64,000 nucleotides of DNA from Sweltsa coloradensis. Its lineage: Eukaryota; Arthropoda; Insecta; Plecoptera; Chloroperlidae. Numbering within the stretch: position 1 is the stretch's first letter; every line of letters begins with the position of its first letter. The notes beneath the pieces are model-generated. The model did no database searches and was not told the origin of the DNA. It saw nothing but the letters and a program-made list of their open reading frames with translations. Position numbers and translations under genes: made by a program. Positions 37,142 through 45,999 of the stretch are shown here, piece after piece. The stretch covers positions 62,001 through 126,000 of the forward strand of contig JAMZAV010000790.1 of NCBI GenBank assembly GCA_024449915.1, written 5' to 3'.

Positions 37142-40100
37142 GTTATTGGAGAAGGGTTGACAGGTTGGGAAAGCATGGAGAACATAAAGCCTGAAGGGCT
37201 GGGGGCCACAAAACTTTTCACCAGCTGATGACAACTGTAGCTTATTTAAAGTTGTTACCTTAATCCACGACGCGTTTCGTCCTTCTCCGGGACTCTTCAG
37301 GCGGATGGTGGCCACTAAAAATCAGCTAACTACATGCAACCAAAACTCACAACACATAACCAAACCTGTGGTAGGGCCACGCAAGAAGTAAATTCTGCAA
37401 GCATGTTGTCATCATCAGCAAGGTTACTTCACACACCATTCATACTGGGGCACACAGTCAGCACAGACAGTAAGGGGGCTTCCCTCCCAACTCTGGTGCT
37501 CGGGAGACAAGAAATCCATGACTTACCCTGGATTCGAACCAGGACCCTTGGCAACAAGAGAAAAGCTATATATATATATAATTTATATAAGCATATTTTA
37601 ACGAATTCAAATCATATAATAATAATGTACATGAACATAAAACAAGGTCAATAAATAATTTTAATGTTAAATATGTGAACAAAGTTGCAACTCAAAAATC
37701 AATATTTTATGCTGGATTAAGAATGTTTAATAGGCTAAATTGCCTAAGAGTTTAAAAAATATAACAAAAAAAAACTTGTTAAAATTTAAATCTGAATTTA
37801 TAACATATGTATTTGTTTACCAACCGTACAATTAGAAAGAGCTACTAGAAATAAATGTAATGTATGAAATGTATTGTATTGTAATGTGTGTAATAGCTGA
37901 TGAAGCTAAATAAATTGTATTGTATATTTCTGATTTTTTTTTATTTTTAATCAATTCTTTTCAGTGAATTTTCAAGAATGCTAAGCTTAATGGGGGGGGG
38001 GGGTAAGGCCCCCCCTGCGCACGCTTGTGATAATGTGAAACGAATCGAAATCTTATATTCTACCTGTTGACGCCTGTTAATCATCAAATGGAAAATTACC
38101 TGTTAGATGCGTCAAATATCATGACTCATAATAAAACGACAGGAAATAATCAAATATACAACAAGAACGGTCGTTTTGAACAAATCACGTTTCTATCTTT
38201 TAGGAAACGCACGGAAATTTAAAGTTGTGCATATTCCTATAGTTGTGCTAATAATGGTTTGGGAGCGTTTTGAGGGAAGTGAAGGGTGATTTGTACACTA
38301 ATAGTAATGTAAATTCATTCGTTTACACAGCTGCTACCAAAGGTTACAGATTGTCGAAAGCGGAAAGCAGTCTAACGAAAATATTAAACCATCACTTTTC
38401 TCGTGACCAATCAAGGCTTACCTTATTCGCTAGTAGCATGCAGGGTATTGGGCTGCCATCGGGTAAACTGCATTTAGAATCAACATCTCGTTTCCACTTC
38501 AGGGTGTTGACGAACGAGTTTTTATTGGTTAGGTCGAACATGATAACACATCCATGCGCGTCTTTGTAGTAGACTCTAGTCATCCATGTGAACCTCTCCT
38601 GACCTTGAAACGAGCAATTTATTTATTTACTACAATCAATCCATGGACATTGGTGTGTGTTTACGATAAGAATTTGAATTTGTAACTGAACTTGTAACTC
38701 AGTGATTACACTTGTATTAGGCTACAGAGGGCCACACGACATGCCCAGCATTAGCCTTCCTGCCCTATGAATGGACAGGTAAAACTCAATTAATTTAATT
38801 TAAAGGGGTATTAACCCGCTAAACTCTAAAAATATATTTCATTCATGCTAACTAGTTATGAATTTAGAAATTAACAGAAAAGTTATTGGGGCCACCATAG
38901 TACGAAAAAATTGACAAACTTAGTATTTATCGAGCTAGTTCCCAGGCAAAAATCTCCCATAAGAAATAACATGGGGTCGATCTTTATGCCCCGTAACCTT
39001 GGAGGATTTTGATCCAAAAAAATATTGGCCTTTATCGACGTGCTCTACAGCCTTTTCTGTAAATCTTCTATATTTTTTTTTTTGTAATTTGGGCAAGTGG
39101 TTTGGTCAACATATGCGGATTGCCAAGAAGGGGTGTCTTTTTGGAATGCATATTGTTGCGTGTTTGAGTGTATATATGTGCATAGTTTCAAGACACGGTC
39201 ATAAAGGGCCATTTTTGATTGGTATGATGGTCAAGTATCTTATGTGGAACAAAAAAGAAGCAGGTTAAAGTCGATTTAGGAAATTTCCCAAAACGCCAAT
39301 TTTCGTAAATTTCTGGATCAAAATTAATGGAAAAATTAGTGTTGAATCACAGTTAAAAGATATAATTTTTAAAACGGTCATTTTAGTGTATTACTATGTT
39401 GTACATTATGTGGTAAAAATCATTTTTTTGGGGTAATAGCCCCTTGAAATACAAATACACAATACATATAATAATAACTAACAAAATATCAATCACAAAT
39501 ACAATACAAATACATAAAAATTATTTTTATAAATCAGACAAAAGGTCTTCTCTTCTCCATATTATGAGCTTTGCCCGCGCGGTTTAGAAAAATGTTATCG
39601 TGCTGCCCTCAGAGCAGTTGCTCTAAGATCACACCGGTTAAAACGTTGGTAGTGTAGTGTAGGCATGTATCAGGCTATGTTTCACCTCTGCACCTATGTA
39701 TGCATTCTACTATTACTTACAATAATATAATTTCACTCACAAGTATCTTACTTTGAATGTATTATGATTGTATCATTTAGAGATGGGAATTTTGGACCGA
39801 AAGCCCAGCACGGGCAGGCCCGACTTTCAGGCCGGACCGGGCAGCTTTTCGAATTTATTTCGGGCTTCGGGCCGGGCCGGGCCGGGCCAGTTGCAACGAT
39901 TATATCAAACTAAGAAAAACTGTCATAATATACAAGCTGTTGTCTGAAACGACGCCGGCAGAGCTTATAGCTGCCGAGTCTAAAAATCTGATCTGTGTAG
40001 TCTTTGAAAGAACCGGTCTTTCTGGCTGACTTTCGGGCCAAGCCAGGATCATCATCTTTCGGCCCGGGCTCGGGTCGGACAGTTTCGGGATAAGGCCTCA

Positions 40101-41416
40101 CAGCACAGGCCTCAATCCCGCCAGATAAAGACGACAATCAATTAATCCCCCCCCCCCATGCATAATACCCTTTCATGCACCATCCAGGTGCGATGCCATT
40201 CTAAACGCAATAACGTAATCATTATAAATAACTCAAACACGCATGGACATTGTATTTATAAGCTGTGCCGTCATAAGGAACGCGTTGCCAAGAAACGACT
40301 TGTTATATAAAGTACAACTGTGTGATTGGCAAAGACGTGGTAAAACTGTGAACGCCAAGGCAATTCAACGTTTATGTATCAGCCTTCGACAATCCATCCA
40401 CATTTAAAAATGTGTTTCAACTAGAACACTTGTATTAAAAATAAATTTCTACGTCTTGGCCGAGGCCCAGGACGGTTTCTGTTTTATTTTATTAGAGTAA
40501 TAACAAATTTTCTAGTTTTACGCATAGACGCAAAATTCAAAATGTCCGCCATATGTTTACGTATTTTTTTTTATCCCCACGGAAAAGCGGGATAAGACTT
40601 CATGAATTAGATTTAGAGTTATACCGCAAGTATCCCACCTAACTCTGCTCATCGCGGGATAAAAATGTACGAATCGGGGCCCAGGGTGTCTAACTATAGG
40701 AATTGTGAAGTTAGAACTATGATGGGAACGACTCAGAGGACTCAAACCTTGCATTTGCATTGACGATTGAAGAAAATCGTGAAACTTGTTTGTCATGATC
40801 GCCGGTGGCGTGTAGGCATATTGAAACCGGGATAATAATATAATATAATATAATATAATATAATATAATATAATATAATATAATATAATATAATATAATA
40901 TAATATAATATAATATAATATAATATAATATATAATATAATGTAATATAATGTAATATAATATCAAGAATATAATCAAGAAGTTCTGTAGAACAAACTAG
41001 GAGTGGAAAGTCTACGAAATAAAATAGGAAGAGAAAGACTTTGATGGTATGGGCACGTACGAAGAATGAAACAAGATAGAATCCCAAGTAGAGAATTTGA
41101 ACGCACATGGGGGGGGGGGGGGGGGGAAGTTTGAAAAGTTGGACGCCCAAGAGATAGATGGAGGGACCAAATAAAATGGAACGTTGAAGAAAGAAGGAAA
41201 TCATGGGATAGAATTAATGAAGAAAGAATCTGGGAGGATAGAAAGAAATGGGGAGAACTGGTAGAAATGCCTGTCATAGAAGACATCGAAGTATTTGATG
41301 AGGAGGTGTTGAGCCTGGCTAGCAAGCACTGAAAGTCCACCGCCCGAGAAACTACCGCCCGAGAAACTGGTGATACGTCACCCTCCGACCTGACCTATGT
41401 TGGAACCGGTTGTTTG

Positions 41417-41485
<69 letters not shown>

Positions 41486-42884
41486 AATATAACATGATAT
41501 AATATAATATAATATAATATAATAACAATTTGGTAACAGGTTTTTAAGCAAAAAATATGATCCCTGCAGTTAAACCTCGAAATGAGCTAAATTAGGTAAA
41601 TGTACTGTGTATGAGAAATAAGTATTTAGTTTTCTGTAGGAGGGTGAAAACATAACAAGATGTTAGTTTCGCTTCATGTAATCGGGAAATTACGAAAGTA
41701 ATGCACTATATACACAATTGCTCAACCACTGTATATAGGGAACCAAACTGTACATTGTTCAATTATACCTATAAACATTTAATAATTAATGATTTTCAAT
41801 ATACTCTTTTCATAATATTTTACGTTTAATATTCAATGTTATTAGGTATTGTCCAAGGCCCTCTCGGGTGACGGGCCTATCTGGACCACGGGCCCCACTA
41901 TTAATACGCCCCTGCGTTGAATGCAAGTTGAATGTAAAAAATACGTTCAAGTCAAAACCTTCCCCTCCCCTCCATCCAGGATTGTTTGCTGTTATATGTA
42001 TGTATGTATTTTGTTTTAAACATCTTGCTGCCACAGCTCTATCTCGCCGCTATAACTACGTCCCAACCCACCGTGCAATGATGTACGACCGTGAGTGCTA
42101 GGCCGGCCGGCTCGGTAACCGAGCATGTGCAATATATTATTATTATTATTATTTATAATCGTCATCTGTGGTACGAGAATTTATATTTACCGAGCCGGCT
42201 GGGCTAGTGCGCGTGCAGTGTAACATAGGCCTACACGAGAATTAGTTCAAGTGTACATAGATTACAATCGTACAATCGTACTATCGTTTCTTGGGTAAAC
42301 ACACTCGGACACACTCCGGACATCCAAAACACGACTTGAAAAGTGGAAACATATCGTATCTCGTAAGGTATACAATTTGAATGCGTAAGCAGCGGCTACA
42401 TTAGGAAAATAATATTACCGACATAATAATTAGCATTAATTTTAGCAATAATATTTTTCAATTTGTTCATATCGTTACCATTAGGTTTTTAATAAATGCT
42501 TCCGTTTTTACAACGGTGGGGGGGGGGGGGGGGCGATTGATTGATGTTAGTTTCAATTCCACACTAGGAAAGTACGGTTTGTTTCCTAATGCTTGAAGTT
42601 CGGCCTATAACCTAATACCCTGCCAGTAAACACGAATGACTAATCGAACTAACAATCTACTTACCAGCGATATCCCAAAGTTGTAGTTTTATGGTTTGCG
42701 TTTCCGACCACTTGAAGATCTTGAGCGCAAAGTCCACCCCGACTGTTCCTTTGTAATCTCGTCGGTATGTGTTTTGAACATAACGTTGCACAAATGACGT
42801 TTTGCCCACGGTTGGATCACCAATGATAATTACTTTAAACAATTTTTCTGGCAAATGTGGAAACTCTGGAAAAAAATAATTCAT
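30895..42884 (-). CDS. Rab GTPase of the Rab29/Rab32/Rab38 group (four exons)
   Basis: Four minus-strand exons (42665-42884, 38422-38603, 32154-32275, 30895-31015) join in frame to 645 nt, 214 residues plus stop. All GTPase motifs are present: P-loop GDPTVGKTS (about residues 22-30), switch I TVGVDFALK, switch II WDIAGQE with the catalytic Gln near 75, NKCDL (133-137), and ETSAKE (161-166). The C-terminus is CFC, a double-geranylgeranylation signal. WDIAGQ in place of WDTAGQ marks the Rab29/32/38 group, which acts in trafficking to lysosome-related organelles and includes LRRK2 partners. The middle (CVIMFDLTN, PCMLLANKCDL, GWTETSAKE) looks slightly closer to Rab29 than to Rab32. Introns are about 4.1, 6.1 and 1.1 kb and the first two are packed with transposons. 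Confidence 0.93.
32154..32275 (-). CDS. Rab exon 3 (G4 end, G5)
   Basis: A strong acceptor (TGTCTTTGTTTTAG|TGT) starts the exon in the middle of NK|CDL. It encodes CDLPHRQVDQ, FYKDHNFIGW and TETSAKEGL, and ends MR-split at AG|GTAACA. This exon is 122 bp and too short to stand out as an open frame. Confidence 0.92.
33051..33147. repeat. (ATT)n microsatellite, LINE tail
   Basis: About 32 ATT units, directly after the 3' end of the minus-strand LINE fragment B. Confidence 0.96.
33165..33690 (-). pseudogene. LINE C-terminal fragment B
   Basis: The 102-residue minus frame (33673-33365) has MDKSKRQTFIIDVAIPLSQN, TTWDRKVSRYFDLGQEIKKM, QFTTIPVSATAVIPHNLH and MQKAVIICTCHIVRKFL. This is the C-terminal nuclease-like/tail domain found in several non-LTR elements. 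It is paralogous to fragment A at 25485-26437 and keeps an open frame there broken in A. It lies in Rab intron 2. Its upstream edge is cut by the HINE-like copy at 33691. Confidence 0.82.
33691..34314 (+). mobile_element. HINE/Helentron-like repeat, copy 6
   Basis: The 5' terminal bases (TTGGATGAGCG) are missing; it starts at GACTTCAATTTCACT and ends CTAG|T (34311-34314) after GCTCATCCATCAACGCGACT and an AACGC/GCGTT stem. Interior like copies 4 and 5. Located in Rab intron 2, antisense to Rab. Confidence 0.72.
34315..34537. other. No gene seen (Rab intron 2)
   Basis: Short unannotated interval between two transposons. Confidence 0.4.
34538..35054. mobile_element. hAT-like MITE rich in GGTCAATTGACC
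   Basis: Element 34546-35046 (501 bp) starts TAGGGATGGGATTTGACCGG and ends GACATTGTGCAACCCTA. Flanking octamers TGTATATA and GGTATACA agree at six of eight positions, an aged 8-bp duplication. Both ends carry overlapping GACCGGTCAATTGAC palindromes. No transposase. Located in Rab intron 2. Confidence 0.72.
35055..35861. other. No gene recognised (Rab intron 2)
   Basis: Contains a possible hAT-type end near 35156 (AGGTGACCAGACGTACCGG) without a partner end. A short minus frame there has no recognisable product. Confidence 0.4.
36500..36975 (-). pseudogene. Possible Penelope-like 3' remnant
   Basis: A minus-strand open stretch KQHKIATYNCRTCVRKST, then TLQSWHISLKPLHDF, resembles the end of a Penelope-like ORF after GIY-YIG, where LESWH-type sequence is usual. 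It is followed about 350 nt downstream by a hammerhead-like motif, as in other Penelope tails here. Similarity is short, so the call is tentative. Confidence 0.35.
36527..36566 (-). ncRNA. Degenerate hammerhead-like motif
   Basis: Minus strand: TGT, box 1 TTGATAA (C3 and G8 changed), one unpaired A, hairpin GACTTC...GAAGTC, box 2 GAA, AATT as minimal stem III, C, then ACA pairing with TGT. Same architecture as at 10664-10711, with a weak 3-bp stem I. Unlikely to be active. Confidence 0.4.
37263..37306 (-). ncRNA. Hammerhead ribozyme, complete consensus core
   Basis: Minus strand 5'-3': ATCCGC, CTGAAGA (consensus CTGANGA), stem II GTCC-CGGAGAA-GGAC, GAA, ACGCGT, C, GTGGAT. ATCCGC and GTGGAT pair over six positions (one G-U), forming stem I. 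ACG/CGT forms a very short, palindromic stem III, with A15.1-U16.1 in place and cleavage expected after C17 (GUC). Every conserved core base is present. Minimal type I hammerheads with such short stem III are known from Penelope-like elements and other animal repeats and are thought to cleave best as dimers. It lies in Rab intron 2 in the sense direction. Confidence 0.82.
37520..37560 (-). repeat. tRNA-like T arm / B box
   Basis: On the minus strand CCTGG-TTCGAAT-CCAGG is a perfect T stem-loop with B box GGTTCGAATCC. No A box or acceptor stem is seen upstream, so it is a tRNA-derived relic, perhaps the promoter head of a SINE. It lies about 220 nt upstream of the hammerhead on the same strand. 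Confidence 0.6.
38038..38421. other. Rab intron 2, start region
   Basis: Unannotated intronic sequence next to the exon 2 donor; nothing recognised. Confidence 0.4.
38422..38603 (-). CDS. Rab exon 2 (switch II to G4)
   Basis: The acceptor is TTTCAAG|GTCAGG; GT completes the Gly codon of WDIAGQ. It encodes QERFTWMTRVYYKDA, CVIMFDLTN, LKWKRDVDSK, LPDGSPIPC and LLANK, and ends at donor AAG|GTAAGC. It contains the catalytic Gln at its first full codon. Confidence 0.94.
38802..39445. mobile_element. Candidate MITE in Rab intron 1
   Basis: The left end AAGGGGTATTAACCC and the right end, in reverse complement AAGGGGCTATTACCCC, form an imperfect inverted repeat about 640 bp apart. An 89-codon plus-strand frame inside (38999-39268) has no recognised domain. 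No target duplication is obvious. Confidence 0.5.
39446..39777. other. No gene seen (Rab intron 1)
   Basis: AT-rich intronic sequence; nothing recognised. Confidence 0.4.
39778..40145. mobile_element. GC-rich hAT-like fragment joined to LINE 3' tail
   Basis: 39778 starts TAGAGATGGGAATTTTGG, a hAT-like end. GGGCCGGGCC-type repeats follow, echoed in inverted form at 40025-40090. The expected right terminus is missing; instead 40090-40145 is the LINE 3' block (AATCCCGCCAGATAAAGACG and CAATCAAT). Confidence 0.45.
40146..40689. other. No gene seen (Rab intron 1)
   Basis: Contains a short C-run and AT-rich sequence. GGGATAA motifs recur near 40570-40665, probably the start of the SINE region that follows. 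Confidence 0.4.
40690..40790 (-). mobile_element. SINE tail, copy 2
   Basis: In reverse complement it shares AATGCAAATGCAAGGTTTGA and GAGTCCTC with the SINE at 1985-2150, which has AATGCGAATGCAAGGGTTTG. The head is not recognisable. Confidence 0.5.
40833..40970. repeat. (ATAAT)n pentanucleotide array
   Basis: About 27 units of TAATA/ATAAT, becoming irregular at the right end. Tyr/Ile-rich frames across it are artefacts. Confidence 0.95.
40978..41415 (+). pseudogene. RTE-like LINE 3' tail, second close copy
   Basis: Closely matches 5705-6150: MKQDRIPSREFERTW, VGRPRDRWRDQIKWN, WEDRKKWGELVEMP and LSLASKH. A G-run of about 17 disrupts the frame near 41110. The 3' UTR is followed by (ATT)n at 41419-41484. 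Located in Rab intron 1, antisense to Rab. Confidence 0.82.
41416..41525. repeat. (ATT)n and (TAATA)n tail
   Basis: Simple-repeat tail of the preceding LINE fragment, then more ATAAT units. ATAAT arrays on both sides suggest the LINE inserted within one such array. Confidence 0.85.
41526..42664. other. Rab intron 1, 5' part; small repeat ends
   Basis: 41855-41925 in reverse complement reads CAGGGGCGTATTAATAGTGG, then CCGTCACCCGAGAGGG, which looks like a hAT-type terminus, with no partner found. A GCCGGCTCGGTAA / TTACCGAGCCGGC inverted pair flanks 42106-42200. A G-run lies near 42520. Confidence 0.4.
42665..42884 (-). CDS. Rab exon 1 (start, P-loop, switch I)
   Basis: The first in-frame ATG (42884) gives MNYFFPEFPHLPEKLFKVII; the exon ends at donor GCTG|GTAAGT in the WDIAG motif. 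The frame is open upstream of this ATG without another ATG. A strong acceptor-like TTATTTTTTTCCAG|AG lies 19-21 nt into the coding sequence, so a spliced transcript could instead take its N-terminus from a further-upstream exon. Confidence 0.88.
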
Positions 42885-44101
42885 TTTATTATTTGTATCG
42901 TCAATATTTTGCCCGCTGCCTTGGAATGAACTGTACACAGGATGTCAACCCCAGGAAGTAATTGCACATGGCGCAAGTGATAGGCGGTGTGTGGTTGGGG
43001 GGGGGGGGTGCGTCATTCAACGCATTTCACTAAGCTCTGTCATCTGTTTACTACTCATTATTCGAACCCATGCGGGATGCAACAAGAATAATAATAAAGC
43101 AAACTGTCTATGTAAATGAAACATGTGTGGCCCTGACACACTTTATCATCTCTTTGACAACATCCCACTTTCTCACTAACTCAATGGAAATTACAATAAC
43201 AATAACAATAACCACGAGTCGACTCTATTAGTTTCTGGGAACTTTTATATGATTTCCGTTGTAAGTTGCATATTTATATGAATTTCCTTGCGAAGAACAA
43301 ACAAATTACAGACCATGCACCCTACCCACCACTGCGCCACACCCTCCCCTGCTCGAAGACTGTCACCTGTGCTAAGCCCACCCACAACCCACCCCACAGC
43401 AAACGGATTACCAATATTACATTACCGTGGATATTTTTCGAACAACGGAACAACAATACAGAAACCAAGAATACAAATAGGATTGAAGTGTTCTAAAAAT
43501 TTGAAATTTATGCCGTGGGAATTATAAACCTGTTATAGTGTGTAATATGACCCTCTACAGGTGAACTAGGTATGTTTCAACTAGGAAAATTGTGAAGGGA
43601 TGTCCGAAAGAAATACTTTCAAATGATCTCCATAAGCCAGTGAAAAAAGTCAGACATAAAACCATGGCGGTGTTTTGAAAAAAAAAATCAAGAAATTTGT
43701 AGTTTGAATACAACAACACGTTAAAGAAGAATTTGTCCTGTGGACCAGGGCAAGCGAGAGACAATGTTCGACTCCCATGGCAAGATAAACGTACAATTAC
43801 TAAAATTAGTAGCACAGAAAAAAGTGACATAAAATAAGCAGCAAATTAGGACTGAATTTGGTAAACATAATAATAATCCAGGCTAGTCCGCGAAGAATTG
43901 CCCCCCCCCCCCCCCCCCCACACACACACACAAGCAATCTAGCACGTAAGTAAGCTATGGGTGTTCAGTTAGGAAATTCGTTATGGGAATGTCCAAGGAC
44001 TGTTTGAAAGGATAAATCGCTAGCACTCGCATCGAAGAGGTATCACTACAAACTATTTTTTTCTATGTATTTAAAGCATATTAATAATTTCAAATTAACA
44101 G
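42885..44101. other. Upstream of Rab; no gene recognised
   Basis: It probably contains the Rab promoter and 5' UTR (upstream is to the right), but no TATA or initiator stands out. Low-complexity G-run near 42995, C-run at 43902-43919. Other reading frames here have no recognisable product. Confidence 0.4.
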
Positions 44102-44280
44102 CACAACTGATTGAACTGAACACGGACGCAACTCAACACAAACACAACTGATTGAACTGAACACGGACGCAACTCAACCAAAACACAAACTGATTGAACT
44201 GAACACGGACGCAACTCAACACAAACACAACTGATTGAACTGAACACGGACGCAACTCAACACAAACACAACTGATTGAA
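44102..44280. repeat. Tandem repeat, about 4.2 x 42 bp
   Basis: ACACAACTGATTGAACTGAA and CACGGACGCAACTCAAC are repeated four times with small length changes, ending inside the next unit directly before the hammerhead-like motif. Confidence 0.92.
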
Positions 44281-44285
44281 AAAAT

Positions 44286-44332
44286 AACAACGTTTCGGAA
44301 ATGACTGAAACTATTTCCGTCTTCAGGTTTCT
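44286..44332 (-). ncRNA. Hammerhead-like motif at Penelope 3' end
   Basis: Minus strand: AAC, box 1 CTGAAGA (consensus intact), one unpaired C, hairpin GGAAAT...ATTTCC, GAA, ACGT as minimal stem III, U at the cleavage position, then GTT. Only three base pairs form stem I next to the core. The unpaired base after box 1 is not standard but recurs in the other Penelope-associated motifs here. It lies about 100 nt downstream of the GIY-YIG stop, the expected place. Confidence 0.6.
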
Positions 44333-44435
44333 TGTGAAAAACAAAAAATCATATTATCAAAAGTATATCAAAACAAACAAAGACAATAGCCAAGGTCGAT
44401 AAAGTTTAACATTTCACACATGGAAGTTGACAAAA

Positions 44436-45056
44436 TCAAGGTGATACAAACAAAAAGGCTATTTCTTTGTATTTACTAAAGGAATCCACATGAGGAAAAT
44501 AGGTACTCGGCTGGCTTATACAAGTGTCTTTTGATGTTATCAAAGCTGCCTCTTTCAATTTCCTTTTTTTCCAACATGGCTCTTTAAGTAAACGCCTAGA
44601 TTGTAGAAAGTCGAATTTATGGACCTTGTCCCATGCATGTTCTACTAATTTCGATGACATAAGATAACAGTCATCTGATTTCTCAATGTTTTTTCTATGC
44701 TCATTAACTCGAACATGCATAGGACGTCCGGTTTTGCCTATGTATACGGCATCACAGTTTCCGCAAGGAATCTCGTAAACACAACCCTTGTTCATTTGGA
44801 CTTCATTTACAGGTTTAGTTTTTTGCAAATGGCTTCTAATGGTATTAACTGATTTAAAAGATGTTTGAATATTAAATTTTGATCCAATACGCCGAATAGA
44901 TTCTGATAGAGCTTTATGATAAGGAATATGAGCATATGCTTTTGGCTGAACACGTTCTTTCTTCATTTTTGGTTAACGGTTGATGATGTCCCTGGGATAC
45001 CCATTATTTACAAGAGATGTTTGAATAATTTTTACTTCCTCGTCGAAAGACTCTTT
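44436..45056 (-). CDS. Penelope-like GIY-YIG endonuclease, partial
   Basis: The minus-strand frame 44966-44436 has IPYHKALSESIRRIGSKFNI (linker), then GCVYEIPCGNCDAVYIGKTG, VRVNEH and a downstream histidine/cysteine region. Further upstream, to 45056, EEVKIIQTSLVNNGYPRDII belongs to the same ORF in another frame. The RT domain is absent: a HINE-like copy begins exactly where the ORF stops. It is a different Penelope family from the copy at 10560-12735. Confidence 0.85.
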
Positions 45057-45999
45057 ATTGAGCGAGCGAAGCGAGCGTCTCCACTTGACTCTTATGGCTC
45101 GAATGTCTTTTTTTTTTTTTTTTTTTTCTGTTACTGCTTCGATACAGGTCGCACCGTTTCTCTGATCGACCTGAAATTTTGCACACATGTACATACCACC
45201 TAGGCGGGTTGCTGTATAGTTTTGTGGCAAAATCGTTCAAAAAGTTAAAAAGTTACATTAAAGTTAATCGAAAGTTTTTTTTTCAAACTAAACGGCGACA
45301 AAATCTGAGGTGGCCAAATCATTTAGAATGTCCGTCCGATCACGAATATGTTATTTTTATTTTGATCCGATAAGTAGTGTAGATGGAAATTACATTATAA
45401 CAAAGTCCCGTTACCATGGCAACGGAAAGTCACACAGCTTTTTTGGCCCATGATAGCGGTCAAACGGAGGCTCGGATCGAGTTGAAATTTTGACCATCCG
45501 CAAGTTTCGTTCCCGATTGAATGCCATTAGTTTTGTGGCAAAATCGTTCAAAAAGTTATAAAGTTACATTAAAGTTAATCTAAAGTTTTTTTTAAAAACT
45601 AAACGGCGACAAAATCTGAGGTAGCCAAATCATTTAGAATGTCCGTCCGGTCACGAATATGTTAATTTTATTTTGATCCGATAAGTAGTGTAGATAGAAA
45701 TTACATTTTAACAAAAGTAACGTTACCATGGCAACGAGAAGTCGCACAAGAATTCTGGTCACTATGTACTGCCACCTAGAAGAAATCAAGAGTAAAATAG
45801 TTTTCCCAAAGAAATGATGTCAAGGTCCTCTAGATGGCGGTGGATTTTATCCATTCTCTCCTATTTTACAAATTTTCAGCTAAATCGGTCAAGACCTAGA
45901 AGACTTATTGGTATGTAACATTATGGGAATGTCGTACTCGGGTCGTGTTGCACGTACCGGTGCTCGCTCAACAACGCGTCCAACTGAGCGTTTTCCTAG
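45057..45999 (+). mobile_element. HINE/Helentron-like repeat, copy 7 (divergent)
   Basis: Starts TTGAGCGAGCGAAGCGAGCG and ends CTAG|T (45996-45999) after GCTCGCTCAACAACGCGTCC and an AACGC/GCGTT stem, so the architecture matches although the sequence differs from other copies. The interior has two units of about 300 bp, each with GTTACCATGGCAAC (45410-45423 and 45722-45735). Inserted into a Penelope-like ORF. Confidence 0.65.

Larger units (their letters stand above)
35862..38037. mobile_element. hAT-type composite element, 2.16 kb, with 8-bp duplication
   Basis: Element 35870-38029 starts CAAAGGCGTGCGCAG. Its right end in reverse complement is CACAAGCGTGCGCAG. The perfect octamer ATAATGTG flanks it (35862-35869, 38030-38037). 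G-runs follow both ends. No transposase is seen. The interior holds nested material: a Penelope-like tail remnant (36500-36975), an AT tract, a hammerhead ribozyme (37263-37306) and a tRNA-like segment (37520-37560). It lies in Rab intron 2. Confidence 0.82.

Noticed and set aside
38999..39268. 89-codon plus-strand frame as a host gene
   Set aside because: No domain recognised, and it lies inside a candidate MITE in a Rab intron.
44102..44280. CRISPR-like array
   Set aside because: Units are contiguous 42-bp tandem repeats without unique spacers, in an animal genome.
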